DNA from: Dermacentor variabilis
Lineage: Eukaryota; Arthropoda; Arachnida; Ixodida; Ixodidae
Length of the DNA stretch: 64,000 bases
Direction of reading: 5' to 3'
Assembly: GCF_050947875.1 (NCBI RefSeq)
Contig: NC_134569.1
Coordinates: 201,379,627-201,443,626, forward strand
Shown: in pieces, positions 1 to 10,217 of the stretch
Position numbering within the stretch: position 1 is the first letter of the stretch
Layout of the letters: each line of letters opens with the position of its first letter
Made by a program: the position numbers and the translations under genes
The notes under the pieces: model-generated
What the model saw: the letters and a program-made list of their open reading frames with translations, nothing else
The model's database searches: none
What the model was told of the DNA's origin: nothing

Positions 1-264
1 GTGCAAAGCCCCGTCCGCGCCCTCCCCCTCCCCCCCAAGAAAAAAAGAAGAGGATACAATATTTATTCCTCATGCTTCTAAATAACCGAGAAGCGTTAAA
101 ACTTCGGGACGCATTGCATTTCATATGACCCCATTCCTTAGAAATATAAAGTTTGTGAAATTAAATGTTATCTTGGTAATTTCAGAAACGTAGCTCTAAC
201 AGCAACTTGAAACTTTCGAACGCTTGCTTAAGAGCTTCCTTTCTTCAAAAAAAAGCTGTATCCG
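1..264. other. Unassigned AT-rich stretch
   Basis: The first 45 bases are very C-rich with a short A-run, followed by AT-rich sequence without a convincing reading frame. I see no recognisable gene or element. The C-rich opening resembles the G/C tract at 9417-9472, but the match is too simple to interpret. Confidence 0.4.
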
Positions 265-420
265 ATGAACATGCATTTGACATTCGTTCGTACCAATTGC
301 TGCAAAGGAAACAACTGCAACATTTGCTACAAGCAATTGCTACGAACGGGTGGATGTCAAATTCTTTCTTTATTAATTACTTCTCTCCACGTTGCGGGTT
401 TCCGCAGAACTATTAGGCCA
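265..420 (+). repeat. SINE 3' body fragment without tRNA head
   Basis: The stretch around 340-410 (a purine-rich segment, then the words 'cggatgtcaa'-like and 'gcgggtttccgcagaac') is shared with the SINE at 470-660 and with the minus-strand copy at 31838-31995. It carries the 3' body only, with no A and B boxes. It sits immediately upstream of the tRNA-headed copy, so the two may be a dimer or independent insertions. Confidence 0.55.
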
Positions 421-469
421 AACTCTTGCCTCTGCTTCGAGTTGTCGACAAATGCGGCTTCGCCCTGCC

Positions 470-660
470 CACTAGCCGCCTGGTTAGTTCAGATGGTAGA
501 GCGGGTGTTCCGGAAAGGTGGTGGTCCCGGGTTCGAGTCCCGGACCAGGACGAATTTTTCTTCAACTGCAAGGCTTTTCTTCCGAAGAGCCCGTATGGGT
601 TTTCTTTGCAGCACTTGCTACGAAAGGGTGGATGTCTGATTTTCCCTTTATTAATTCAAA
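470..660 (+). repeat. tRNA-headed SINE
   Basis: Bases 481-501 match a pol III A box region and 529-541 contain a B box (gggttcgagtccc). The first and last seven bases of the tRNA-like unit can pair as an acceptor stem and the D and T arms are formable, but the anticodon stem is broken, so this is a retroposon head and not a working tRNA gene. The body after about 552 matches the fragments at 265-420 and 31838-31995. Confidence 0.7.
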
Positions 661-777
661 TCCATTAGAAGAAAACTGATTTTTCTTGCACAAGAATGTT
701 TGTTGCACTTCGAGGAGAAACCAGTGACTTAGAATAAGAGAAATAAATAACATAACAAATAATAGATTACTTTAAAA

Positions 778-881
778 AATCACCGACGATTACGATGATC
801 CCCAATGTGAAATTTGAGCCCAACTCTATACGTGTTTTCATTTCGCGATGCATTTGCTGGTGCGGCACATTGCAAACGGAG
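778..881 (-). repeat. Interspersed repeat family B, fragment
   Basis: The sequence starting 'caccgacgattacgatgat' and ending near the words 'cggcacattgcaaac' is shared with 2755-3130 (same orientation) and, reversed, with 21690-22260 and 54265-54840. Only one end of the repeat is present here. It abuts the left arm of the large palindrome. Confidence 0.55.
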
Positions 882-1610
882 TTAAGAGGAAGCTTTAGCT
901 CGGGCCCAACTCCGACGCGGCCTATTCAAATACATGTAAAACGCAAAAACGTTTTTATGAGATAACCCCTGGACCGATTTTGATGAAATTTGTTGCATTT
1001 GAAAGATAAAGTTAAATTCTAGTGACTGTTGGAAGCGGAATTTCGATTTAGGACTTAAATTTTCTTAAAACGATTTTCAAATATTTGACCGTTTGTAAAA
1101 AATAGAAGCACGAAGTTTACAAATTCATAGCTCTGCATCAAGAACTGATATCGCGGTTCTGTAAACGGCATCCATTAGATCATTCAAAGCGGACAAATTG
1201 AATGTGTCATTTTACATCTTACGTGAATTTGTTACGTTGGTTACAACGGTTTTGCAAAAGTTGTATTTCCCTAAGATTAAATTTTTTTATATTCATGTGT
1301 AACATATCAATTTCGTCCGCTTTAGATGTACTATTAGATGCCATTCACAGAATTGTATTATCATATTTAGTGGTTGAGTTACAGAGTTGTATACTTGATA
1401 GTTTCGTTTTTTGAAAATTTACGATTTTTGTCAATTTTTAATAAAAAATTGACGACCTAACACGAAAATTCGAAACCAACAGTCACTAGATTTTAATTTT
1501 GTCTTTTAAATGCAACAAACCTCGTCAAATTTGGTGCAGTGGTTGCCGAGAAAAACGAATTCTCCTTTTACATGTATTTAGATAGGAGCACTCGAGCTAA
1601 AGCTTCCTTA
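882..1610. repeat. Large near-palindrome (foldback element)
   Basis: The left arm (882 to about 1230) and right arm (about 1262 to 1610) are imperfect reverse complements along almost their whole length, with the axis near 1246. Matching landmarks include the outer 'gaagctttagctcg', 'aaatacatgtaaaa', 'ctagtgactgttgg' and the inner 'aagcggac' words. No open frame of note is present. It looks like a foldback or palindromic transposable element, or an inverted duplication of one AT-rich repeat. The arms have diverged noticeably. Confidence 0.75.
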
Positions 1611-2754
1611 AGCTAACTAACCTAACTAAAGCTGAAATCTGGGTCGCTAATCTGGAAATCGTGGGAGCCAGCGCACGCGGGTGGAAACTGACCGTTCGCG
1701 GCACTGGCGCACTCAATTGTAGTGCTAACTGTAGGTGCTGCACGTTAATTATAGTTGAAAGCGCATAAGTAACCTACAAAGTTCAAAGTTTCGTTATATA
1801 CGACCCAAAAAGTGGCCCCCATTCCCTCGAAATAGGAAATCTCCACATTTTGCTTTTTCAAGGGAACATGTGCTATATTGTGACTTATGTTGAAACAGCC
1901 TAAAAATGAAATGGACAGACGACGTCAGAAGTAATAGATGCTGATAGAAAAAATAACATATGGCTCCGCCGTCAGCGATAGTAGGCGTAAGCATGAAATG
2001 GCTACCGGCAAAGCAGATTGCTTGGAGATTATACAAGACAGAAGCTTAAAATGGGTACAGTGCATGTTCGCAACGGCAAAACCCACCACACCACACCGCA
2101 TCACAGCACACGAACCTGTTTTGAACTGGACCTCATTGCAAGTGTCCTTTCGGCCAAACAGCCATCCGCAGTGCGCCGGACGCTGCCGGCTTGGTCACGC
2201 AGCGTGGCGCCATCTCTTGAGCCGCGGCACTCACTGACCGCTGGCGCTGAGCATGTAACACTGTCGCATACTTGAAAAAAAAAAAAACTGCGCAACAAAG
2301 ACGCGGACTAAAAGAGGAACATGTACGACAGGCGCTACCCTGTCTCACCAACCCTCCTCAGCGCCGATAGATGACAATCATGTGAATGGCGCCCTGTATC
2401 TGGCTTTTGAACTTCGCTATTGGAAATGATAAATAAAACCTAAGCGTTACAGCTCCAGTGATATTGTGAACAAACGTTAGGGAGAACGCGGAAGCAATAT
2501 TTTTTGTTGTAGCTTGTTTGGGTATGCAGTAACTAGTGTATGTAATGCGGTCCTGTACAAAGGGTTCGGGGCCAGAGATCGAATTTTTTTAAATTTTCGT
2601 TGGTTGCCCGGATGACCTCTATTTGTGCTCGCAATGATGCCCAGACTTTCTCTTTCCATTCTCGTTATGGGTGCCCGCATAACGGCTCATAAGTTTGGCT
2701 CAAGGTCTCTTGAAGGTCGCCGACAACGGGAGCTAAAAGCATTTAATGCTTGAA
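1611..2754. other. No gene recognised; A-run at 2275-2287
   Basis: Short frames occur but none resembles a known family. A 13-base A-run at 2275-2287 may be the tail of an unrecognised retroposon. The stretch 2300-2460 looks like moderately GC-rich repeat DNA, but I could not match it elsewhere in the window. Confidence 0.4.
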
Positions 2755-3130
2755 AAATTCCCCGACGATTACGATACTCCCTAATCCGAAATTTAAGCGC
2801 AGCTGGCGCGGACAATTTGTCTCGTGCCGCACATTGCAAACAGGGCGTAGTGTGGCGCGACTGCCTCGCTGATTGGGAGATCAAGAGAGGCAGCGCGTAG
2901 GTAACGCGCGTGCGCGATTCACAGCATCAGCCATCAACCTGCGCCCATGCAGCGCTTCGTTTCCGTACAGACGACGCGCGCTACTCTGGCGCCATATCGT
3001 AGAGCCATCGTCGCCGCAAAGCATGTCTTGCACGTCACTACGTTTTTCTTCTCACGCTTTGGTTCAACAACGACGACAGCCGCCCTCCATCGCGGGGAAT
3101 TCGTGCCACCAGTGTTAGCGGCGACAATAC
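2755..3130 (-). repeat. Interspersed repeat family B
   Basis: In reverse complement this matches 21690-22260 and 54265-54840. Shared landmarks are the end with 'aggagtatcgtaatcg'-like sequence, a degenerate 'tttgcaatgtgcggcac' block, and a distal block with an 'aaacaaagcgctgcat'-like word. No protein is evident. Target duplications were not found. Confidence 0.6.
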
Positions 3131-3541
3131 CCAAAGGAGCGTCACATCAAGCCTTACTCGTAGCCGCTCGCCATTGACCCGTGCAGGAGCTCTTCCCCTT
3201 TAAACTATCGTCCCATATCCATAACTGGCGTCCCTTGCAAATTCATGGAACACGTCATGTACTCACACGTAATGAATTTCCTAGACAGCAATAACTTTTT
3301 TCCATCCGTCGCAACACGGCTTCCGTAAAGGTTTGTCATAAGACACTCAATTAGCTACATTCCTTCATGACATTCACTCAAATCTCTATGCTAACACTGT
3401 AACCGATATCATCTTTCTTGATCCTGCAAAAGCGTTCGATAAGGTAGCTCATCAAAGCTTATTATTATAACTCTCGTTTGAACTTCCACCCTAACGTCCT
3501 AACATGGATAAAATAATTTCTTAGCAACCGATCACAGTCCG

Positions 3542-3640
3542 ATCGATCACGGTTGGCGCAGCACAGGGATAACTGGAGATCGGAGAAAGAGACCTTTGCC
3601 CTGCAGTGAACTTAATATCGGTTGATGATGACGACCACAG
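3542..3640 (+). mobile_element. 5'-truncated RTE LINE 3' tail
   Basis: The words 'ggagatcggagaaagagac', 'tttgccctgcagtg' and a terminal 'ggttgatgatgacga' match the 3' ends of the RTE copies at 19821-21090 and 26884-27927. Near-identical 13-base flanks (c-g-a-y-c-a-c-a-g-t-c-c-g) lie on both sides and look like a target-site duplication. The tail is inserted in the RT of the older LINE. Confidence 0.65.
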
Positions 3641-3650
3641 TCCGTCAGTA

Positions 3651-4144
3651 TTAAAGAGACACTAAAGCGAAACAATAAATCAGTTTAGACTAATGAAGCA
3701 TTGTTTGAGAACCCTGCATGCCGTCACTTAAAAAAAATAGTTTGATTATTACATGAAAAAATGATGGTCCAAGTATCAGTATTTGAATTTCGCGCCGAAA
3801 CCCAAGCGCCGGCACGTCTGCGTGACGTCAGAGATTCCAAAGTATGTTTTCGCATTTGGGCCGCGTTGGCTGAATAAAGGCTCCCGAAACTTGCCATGTT
3901 TAATATTTGGTTCCTTTAGAACCCAATGTACTCAATCTGTACCGCTATATCTAGTTAATAGGCCCTAGAAGATGCCATCAAAATCCAAGACGTCAGAGCC
4001 CCCAGGTGCGGAACACGTATTTTGTTCTTGCGCTTTTTCTTGCTTACCAAACGTCTTATCGTTGTAAGAGTGCTTTTTTTGTTGTTGTAGAACGGTAATT
4101 TACTGATGCAGAAGAAATCATCTTTCACTTTAGTGTCCCTTTAA
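3651..4144. mobile_element. MITE with ~22-bp terminal inverted repeats
   Basis: The left end (3651-3672, ttaaagagacactaaagcga...) and right end (4122-4144) are inverted repeats with a few mismatches. The flanks are consistent with a TA or TTA target duplication. The ~494-bp interior codes for nothing. It lies inside the LINE reverse transcriptase, just past the RTE tail, and the host frame resumes after it. By length and ends it is a non-autonomous DNA transposon, probably Tc1/mariner or PIF type. Confidence 0.75.
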
Positions 4145-5155
4145 CAATAGTACTTCCTGTACATCAGTCGCCCACCAAGGCTCCATTTTAGGTCCCTTCC
4201 TATTCCTAATATACATTAACGATCTACCGTTGCACGTTTCCTCTCAGATTCGTATGTTTGCCGACGATTGCGTTTTGTATCGATCTATCACTAACAGTGA
4301 TGACCACACGTCTTTGCAGAATTACCTGAACAGCATTACAGACTGGTGTGATCACTGGTTAATGATCCTAAACACTAAAAAATGTATATGTATGTAAATT
4401 TCGCACAGCCGTAATCGGTATCACTTTCCCTACACAATCAATGACATTCCCATGGACACTGTATGCTCAAGTACCTAGGCATTACGATCACGCATGAACG
4501 AAAGTGGTGCTCGCACGTGACTAATATCACATAATCGGGTGACAAGACCTTGGGATTTCTTAAACGCAACCTCTGCAATGCTCCTCAGCAGGTAAAACTA
4601 CTACCGTATAAAACGCTGGTAAGGCCGAAACTCGAATACGCATCACCCGTGTGGCATCCTCACCATATTTACCTCAGCAACGCATTAGTATCCATATAGA
4701 ATCGTACTGTAAAATACATCCACTCGTCATACTCATATGATATCAGCGTTTCACGATTAAAATAAGATTCTGGTTTGGTTGCGTTAGTACACCCTCACCG
4801 CATCGCGAGTGTATCATTATTCCATAAGTTCTACACCAGTTCGCTTCGCCACGCACCTCACATTTTACAACTTTCGCGCATATCTCTGCACATGCCATTC
4901 ACTAAATGTTGCTCGCCATAGTGCATACACTGTCGCCTCCTCGTTGTCATTTTTTCATTGCCCAGCTTAAGACTGGAACGGTGTTCCACACCCCGTCACC
5001 GCCATCACAACTTCATCTGCCTTCATGGAAGAAGTAACAAGTATTCTGTAAGATAACATCGTCGACAACCTTCTGTAATATTTTTTGTATACCCACCCCT
5101 TATGTAATATCCAGCAAGGGGCCTTTAAGGTAATAAAATGAAATTATGAAATGAA

Positions 5156-5592
5156 ATATAATTGTTATCCCAATACAAGAAACAGTAGTATAGACAAAAG
5201 TACGACAGAAGAGGTAGAGCACTGGACACGGGAGCACTGATCTCAGTGCTTCCGTGTTTTTCGTCCACTTAATAAGTAAAGAAAATATCACACGAACTTT
5301 AGAACTATATCACTTCGAAACCAGCAAAGCAGAGCATCCGCTGATATGAAAAATGTAAATGCCATGAAATGAATAAGTTGACGACAAATATTTCAATGAA
5401 ACTTCGTCATTCAAGAACGTTGTTTACATTTTTGTGCATATACAACGGCCAGGCAAACATTATAATGACTTTGTCCTTCATTCCAATGTATATGGCAGGA
5501 GCAGCTGCTACAGGTCGTGTATTGTAATTTCTTGCACCGAAATTATAGTCGCTACAGACAGCACATACAAAAAACAGGAGTTCTGTAATGTA
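5156..5592. other. No gene recognised
   Basis: AT-rich sequence between the LINE tail and the mariner end. I see no frame, repeat or motif that I can support. Confidence 0.4.
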
Positions 5593-7816
5593 TACGAGGG
5601 ACAGTCAAATGAAAGTGAGCCAATGCGAATATATGACAAACGCGGTAGTTTATTTAAAAGAAGTCTCCATGAGCATTTAGACATGTGTCCCACTGCTTCA
5701 AAAAGTCTGTAACTGACTCTTTCAAGTCACCGTCCGACACGAATCTGGCTCCCTTGAGCTGTTCAATTGCCCTAAAATGTGGAATTCGCAAGGCGACAGG
5801 TCTGGGCTGCATGGCGGATGTTGCAGCGTTCGCACTTGAACTTTGCCAATTTTGTTTTACCCACATCGGCGACGTGGGGACGGGCATTGTCGTGGAAGAA
5901 GATTACTCCATTCGTCAATTTTCCACGTCATTTATTCTTGATTGCGACACTTAGCTGGTCCGGCGTTTCACAATATCGGAAACGATTCATAGTATCTCCA
6001 GGTTTAGCAAATTCGATCAGTAATGGCCTCTGAAGATAGAAAAAAGCAAAGTCAACACCTTTCCGGCGAAAATGATGGCATCTGCTTTCTTTGGGGGAGG
6101 CGAATTCGAATGTTTCCACGGTAAGCTTTCCGTCGTGTTTCAAACTCGTAGTAGTGGCACCATGATTCGTCCCCGGTCACAATTGCAGACAAGAAGTCGT
6201 CACCCTCATTGCGATACCGGATCAAATGAGTCAAGGCAGCACAGGACCTCTGCGTCTTATGGCAATGATTCAACATGTTGGGCATCCACTGCGCACACAA
6301 GAGCCGATAACCGAGACACATGTTCATGAAATATCGTGTGAACCGAACCGTGACTGACGTTCACATGCTCAGCCAGTTAATCGATGTTTATCCCCCGTTC
6401 TTGTCGAATCAGCTCGTCAACCTTTGCAATTGTGTCGGGGGTGATTGCACGGTAGCTTTGGCCATCCTCATCAACAACTGCGGAGCTGGCAGCAATTGAT
6501 GTTGCTCTGAAGTACGTACAGGAAGAAATAAGCCCACCGAAGGTCGTCATCCTTACAGACTCCCGTGCTGCCCTTAGCAGGCTGCTCAGAAAGGATGCCA
6601 ATAGCCCGATTCGACTCAGTATATACTAGAGTCCGCCGACAAAATTACTTCTCGTGGGGTGTCCCTCACTGCCCAGTAGAGACCTTCGCGCGTGGGTATA
6701 GCTGTAAATGTAGAGGCTGATCGCCACGATTCAACTTGTGCTCACAACGGGAGTGACTGCCCACAATGTTCCGGCATGATTGACAACGGCCGTGTGTTAA
6801 TCCGCCGATACGTCCTAAATCAGCACCCAGACCACCGTGTTGCAAACGGCTCGTTCCCTGTCCGTGTTCGTGGTTGTGGCTTGCCTCGTGGTGCTAGAGC
6901 ACTGTTAGTGAAATTAAGAGTTGGCTCTGTGTTGTTGCTCGAACGCTTGTATCGTCAATGGCGTATGAACAGTTCGTCGTGAACGTCCTGTGGCGCCTGT
7001 GAGACACTTTAACGCCTTATATTGGAGTGTCCCGCATTCGTCACACAACGTGCACTGCTCATTAAAGAATATGGACTGATGGGACTCAAGTGTACGACCC
7101 TTGACGATTGCCTCTTTCCGAGAGGGAGTGCTGCCCAACGCGAGCAGGCCCATAGAGCCTTGCTAACTTTCACGCAGAAAACCGATTTGGCCTCCCGTTT
7201 ATAGACATTTTTTTTTCCGTGTACCTACTTTCTTTTTTCCGCGTCTCTGTGATTTATTTATTTCCTATTTTCTTTCCTATTTCTTTGTATCCTATCTTCT
7301 TCTGCTCTTCTCCCCTTTTCATTTCCTCCTCCTGAAAGAATAGGGAGGCGTTGTGCCCCTCTAGATGACACGTAGTTGTCCGCTTCCTCACCCCTGTTTC
7401 CTTTGTGTGCTTGCATTTTTCCATATCTAATAATAATATTAATTGGCCCGGTCATGGATCGTCTTTGAAACTTTCACGCCCTTCTTTAAACCGTTTGTTC
7501 CAACGCTTCACAGTGGCCAGTGAAATGCCCTGTTCAACGTACACGCCAGCCATACGGCGACTAATTTCTTCTTGGGTACCTTCAGCTGTCAGAAACCTCA
7601 TGGCACCACGCTGTTCAACTTTTAGAACATTCATTATGTCACGCAACCACGTTCAACCCAGTGTATGAGTGCATTAAAAGTATTTATCCTGCACCTACGT
7701 GTGACTTTTGTAAATGAGAGATGCCATGAGCGCTGCGCGCATGCCTCGCAGATAATGAACCGAACCACTATTGCGCGATCTGGGTTGGCTCACTTTCATT
7801 TGACTCGCCCTCGAAC
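5593..7816 (-). pseudogene. mariner transposon, dead transposase
   Basis: Terminal inverted repeats (5595-5625 and 7785-7815; cgagggacagtcaaatgaaa versus the inverted right end) bound the element and are flanked by TA. On the minus strand 7646-7452 encodes the N-terminal helix-turn-helix part of a mariner transposase ('ISRRMAGVY', 'VKRWNKRFKEGR'). After a ~980-base insertion it continues from about 6457 with 'RAITPDTIAKVDELI', then 'TGDESWCHYYEFE' (first catalytic Asp), 'LLIEFAKPGDTMNRFRYCE', the second Asp block 'FFHDNARPHVADVG' and the C-terminal 'SDGDLKESVTDFLKQ'. Frameshifts and stops interrupt it. Without the insert the element would be about 1.24 kb, normal for mariner. Confidence 0.85.
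6464..7442 (+). mobile_element. 5'-truncated LINE 3' end inserted in mariner
   Basis: The plus strand begins inside an RNase H domain ('STTAELAAIDVAL', then 'ILTDSRAALSRLL') and decays through several stops to a C-terminal tail at 7022-7204 ('ECPAFVTQRALLIKEYGL'), followed by a T/C-rich 3' UTR ending in (TAA)n at about 7425-7442. The 6-base word ttggcc flanks both ends (6458-6463 and 7443-7448) and looks like the target duplication. Removing the insert puts the two mariner halves into the same frame, which fixes the breakpoints. Confidence 0.8.
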
Positions 7817-8084
7817 ATTAGAAATGCGAAGATACAATGGAATATACAAATGCGAAGGTACAGCTTGATAAAGGGCAATAAAGTGTCACTGGAAACAAAG
7901 TTCGCTGCACGTATACACAATACCTCGCAACAAGATATTTAAGTATACGCATGTCTCCAATAATTCGACGTATCTAATAAAGACTCAGTGCATATAACGA
8001 GTCAAACACGGTAAATAAACATGTTGCGCAATCACAGATTCACAGGTCGCAGCCTAAGCCCCCACCTCCCTCCACTCAGCATGC
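7817..8084. other. No gene recognised
   Basis: AT-rich sequence between the mariner end and the next repeat fragment. Nothing supportable is seen. Confidence 0.4.
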
Positions 8085-8155
8085 GGCGCGAGGTCACGAT
8101 GCGACGGGGACGGGAGGAATGCGCCTGGAGTGTCCATATAATTGCTATTGCAAAA
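8085..8155 (-). repeat. Interspersed repeat family A, end fragment
   Basis: The words 'gaatgcgcctggagtgtcc' and 'atataattgctattgc' match the end of family A copies at 25440-26100 and, reversed, at 24176-24800. Only about 70 bp remain. Confidence 0.55.
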
Positions 8156-8339
8156 ATATAATAAATGTTTCCGGCAACTGAAGCGTCCCGTGGCCCATTA
8201 CTTTCCGCAAAAGATGTAACAAAATCGAATTTTCCCCATGCGACAATTCGGTGCGCCGCAACAATGTCTTCTTGCTTTTGTGGGGCGGGGGCACCGAAAT
8301 GAAAAAAAGAAAAAAACCGCAAAGGAAAGCCCGTTGCCC

Positions 8340-8765
8340 ACAATCGAATGCCTACTTTGGGTACCTAATGTGGCTACCGAAGGAAGATCGAAGAAAACAT
8401 GAGACGCTTGGCCAACATAGAACGATACGCATACTTCTCGGTATCCTAGACCGGCGAGACGAGGTTTTAAGGAGAGATTGCGCTCAAGCGAACGCGTTGC
8501 CATCTGTCGAGTCCCTACAGTGATGGCGGCGAGCGACCACCATTTTTTATTCTCTTCTGCTAGCCAGAAAGCGTCAAAAACTCTGCCATGCGAAAATCCA
8601 CTCGCCCAGAGAAAAACGAACACGCACGGTAAGTGCGCCGCGCGGTGGTCGGTGCAACGCGAGAAAAGCGCATGCGCTCTGGCTGGCTCTGGTAGCCCGC
8701 GGGTAGCGAGAAGAGAAAAATTGAAGAGGCTCAATGTGTTCTCGCGAATAAAAATCAAAGTAGAA
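8340..8765 (+). repeat. Interspersed repeat family C, copy 1
   Basis: Shared with 53690-54060. Common landmarks are 'gatggcggcgagcg', 'tctgctagccag', a block of 'aaaacgaacgc', 'gctctggctggctctgg' and 'gcccgcgggtagc'. The unit contains a direct repeat of a 'ctggctctgg...cccgcgggtagc' motif. It shows no coding evidence: long minus-strand frames are present but carry no family motif. Confidence 0.55.
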
Positions 8766-9416
8766 AAATAAAGAAGAACGTAGTTACCTTTTCTGGCATT
8801 ACTTTCTTGACATGGATATCTTGGCGTAGGTGAAAGAAATGTTGATATTCTTTTGTGTGACATGACGTCACAAATGAACCACCACAACGCTTCGTCTCAT
8901 CGGACATCGCTGCGTGTTTCGTCAACTTGTCTGATAGTGTGTTGATTTGGAGTGTCTCGTTGTGTGGTCGAATGAATGACTTAACAAAAGTTATGCACCT
9001 TCGGCGTGAAATGTTTATAACAGCATTAAACCCACAAAGTTCCGGAATTGAAAATCTGAAGCACCACTTTGGAAATGTGCACCTCTCGCATCAAAAGTTT
9101 GTGGGGTCTTTATACCCATAAAGTTTACGCTTCCATAAAGTTTTCGCTCCGTAGCTTCCTCGGCCTCCGCGAGATGCCGCGACGGGCCCACTCGCCATCA
9201 AAACGCCCTTGAAACTGTGTGCTCGGATGGGGCTCCTTGCGCTATGTGACTCCCGGGGCATGGGCGTTGCCACGAAATCATGCCGCGATCGCAATGTTCG
9301 CGCTGAAATGCCTTTTCGAACGTGAAAAAGGTCATTATAGACAAAATCCAGAATAATTTTCTGCGCCGGGTGTTGTTTTGGTCGGCGGCGCGTGACAGCA
9401 CGAAAAAGCTTTTTTT
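8766..9416. other. No gene recognised
   Basis: Open frames exist on both strands, but none has recognisable motifs, and the composition is mixed. It could be part of the LTR of the decayed element that follows, whose left boundary I could not define. Confidence 0.35.
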
Positions 9417-9472
9417 TTGGGAGGGGGGGGAGAGGCTGAGGCCCCATAGCCCCCTCCCCCCCCCCCCCCCCC
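9417..9472. repeat. Homopolymeric T/G/C tracts
   Basis: A run of T and G is followed about 25 bases later by a long run of C, so the G and C tracts could pair or form four-stranded structures. It lies just upstream of the conserved LTR segment. Confidence 0.6.
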
Positions 9473-9479
9473 TTGGCTA

Positions 9480-9655
9480 AGGAGCGACGGGCGCCTGGAG
9501 GGATCGGCTGCTACAACTTCTTCATGACCTTTTTCTGCACTACTTTGAATTTTCTTGTAAATATGTAAATATGAACGTGTTTGTAAAACGTTTGGGTATC
9601 GGGCCCAACCCCACGTTCCGTTACACTCCACATGTTCGGACACGGAGTAGCAACA
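9480..9655 (+). mobile_element. LTR 3' part of a decayed Ty3/gypsy-type element
   Basis: This segment matches 19615-19820 along its whole length: 'gcgacgggcg', 'tttgaattttcttgtaaat', 'atatgaacgtg', 'gatatcgggccc'-like words, and an end in ...caaca. It is followed at once by a primer-binding-site-like sequence and a gag-like start, so it is the 5' LTR of a plus-strand element. Its left edge is not resolvable. Confidence 0.65.
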
Positions 9656-9674
9656 TTGGGTGGCAGCGGTGAGA
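9656..9674 (+). other. Putative primer-binding site
   Basis: Directly after the LTR-terminal 'caaca' comes tgggtggcagcggtgaga. The core ggcagcggtgagat also follows the 5' LTR of the element at 56699-61435 (minus strand, 60695-60676), supporting a shared tRNA primer. The tRNA identity was not determined. Confidence 0.5.
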
Positions 9675-9848
9675 TAGTCTGTGCAGCGCTTCGGCTTCGG
9701 CGTGGTGAGTGCACGACCTTTTCTCATTGAGAGTTGCCAGGCTTAACGTGGTTCTTCCTGGTAGCAAGAGTGTTAGAAGCCTTGTTGAAAGAAACCTTGC
9801 TTCTACGCTTAATTGCTTGAGAAGCTTGGCGGCAAAAGAAAGGTAGCC

Positions 9849-10217
9849 ATGGATTGGAGGAAGTCGCGCAGAACGGACCGCAACGCGATATGCGGGGAAT
9901 TCGGCATTGATTGTGGGAAGCTGCTAAAGAAGGCGGAGGCCATCGATGCGATAGAGGCCAGCGGCAAAGATAACGAGGAGATCGTGGAGGCTTTGGAGGA
10001 TATTCAGGGCAAGAGGGAACGCGAACGTGAGAAAGAACACGAAAGGGGGGGGGAGCATCAGAGGCAGCAAGAGCAGAATGAATGCATAAGGCGGGACAAA
10101 GAAAGCGCAAGGGTAATAGAGGAAATTGACAAGAAATACAGCATCTCAGGGGGCTGCAGGCACGATCTAGGCTGCCCGTATACTCGAGGACGGCGAAAAC
10201 ATAGAAGGCTTTCTTGA
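9849..10217 (+). pseudogene. gag-like N-terminal fragment of LTR element
   Basis: An open frame starting at the ATG at 9849 ('MDWRKSRRTDRNAI') resembles the starts of the gag proteins at 43785 (minus, 'MDLKSL') and 60312 (minus, 'MDLRRL'). A short two-helix, SAP-like region of about 40 residues is followed by 'EIVEALEDIQGKRERERE' and a charged coiled coil. I chose 9849 over the in-frame upstream ATG at 9813 because of this alignment. The frame ends at 10217 before any capsid or zinc knuckle, so the protein is truncated or the element is of the pol-less kind. It follows the LTR end and primer site by about 190 bp, a normal gag position. Confidence 0.6.

Larger units (their letters stand above)
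3180..5155 (+). pseudogene. Dead CR1/jockey-type LINE, RT and 3' end
   Basis: Translated pieces in changing frames show reverse transcriptase blocks. About 3200-3260 gives an 'RPISI' motif and about 3405-3460 gives 'FLDPAKAFD', the first catalytic Asp block. Near 4185-4280 come 'QGSILGP', 'INDLP' and 'FADDCVLY', the catalytic YXDD-type box. A downstream block near 4620 reads 'KLEYASPVW'. The element ends near 5155 with an 'aaatgaaatgaaa' type tail after AATAAA. Many stops and frameshifts make it non-functional. The 5' part (endonuclease) is missing. The RT is interrupted between about 3541 and 4145 by two nested insertions, after which the LINE frame resumes. Confidence 0.75.

Noticed and set aside
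481..552. A functional tRNA gene
   Set aside because: The anticodon stem does not pair and the sequence continues into a shared SINE body without a T-run terminator.
8198..8887. 229-codon minus-strand frame
   Set aside because: It runs over interspersed repeat family C and adjacent repeat DNA, with no family motif and poor composition.
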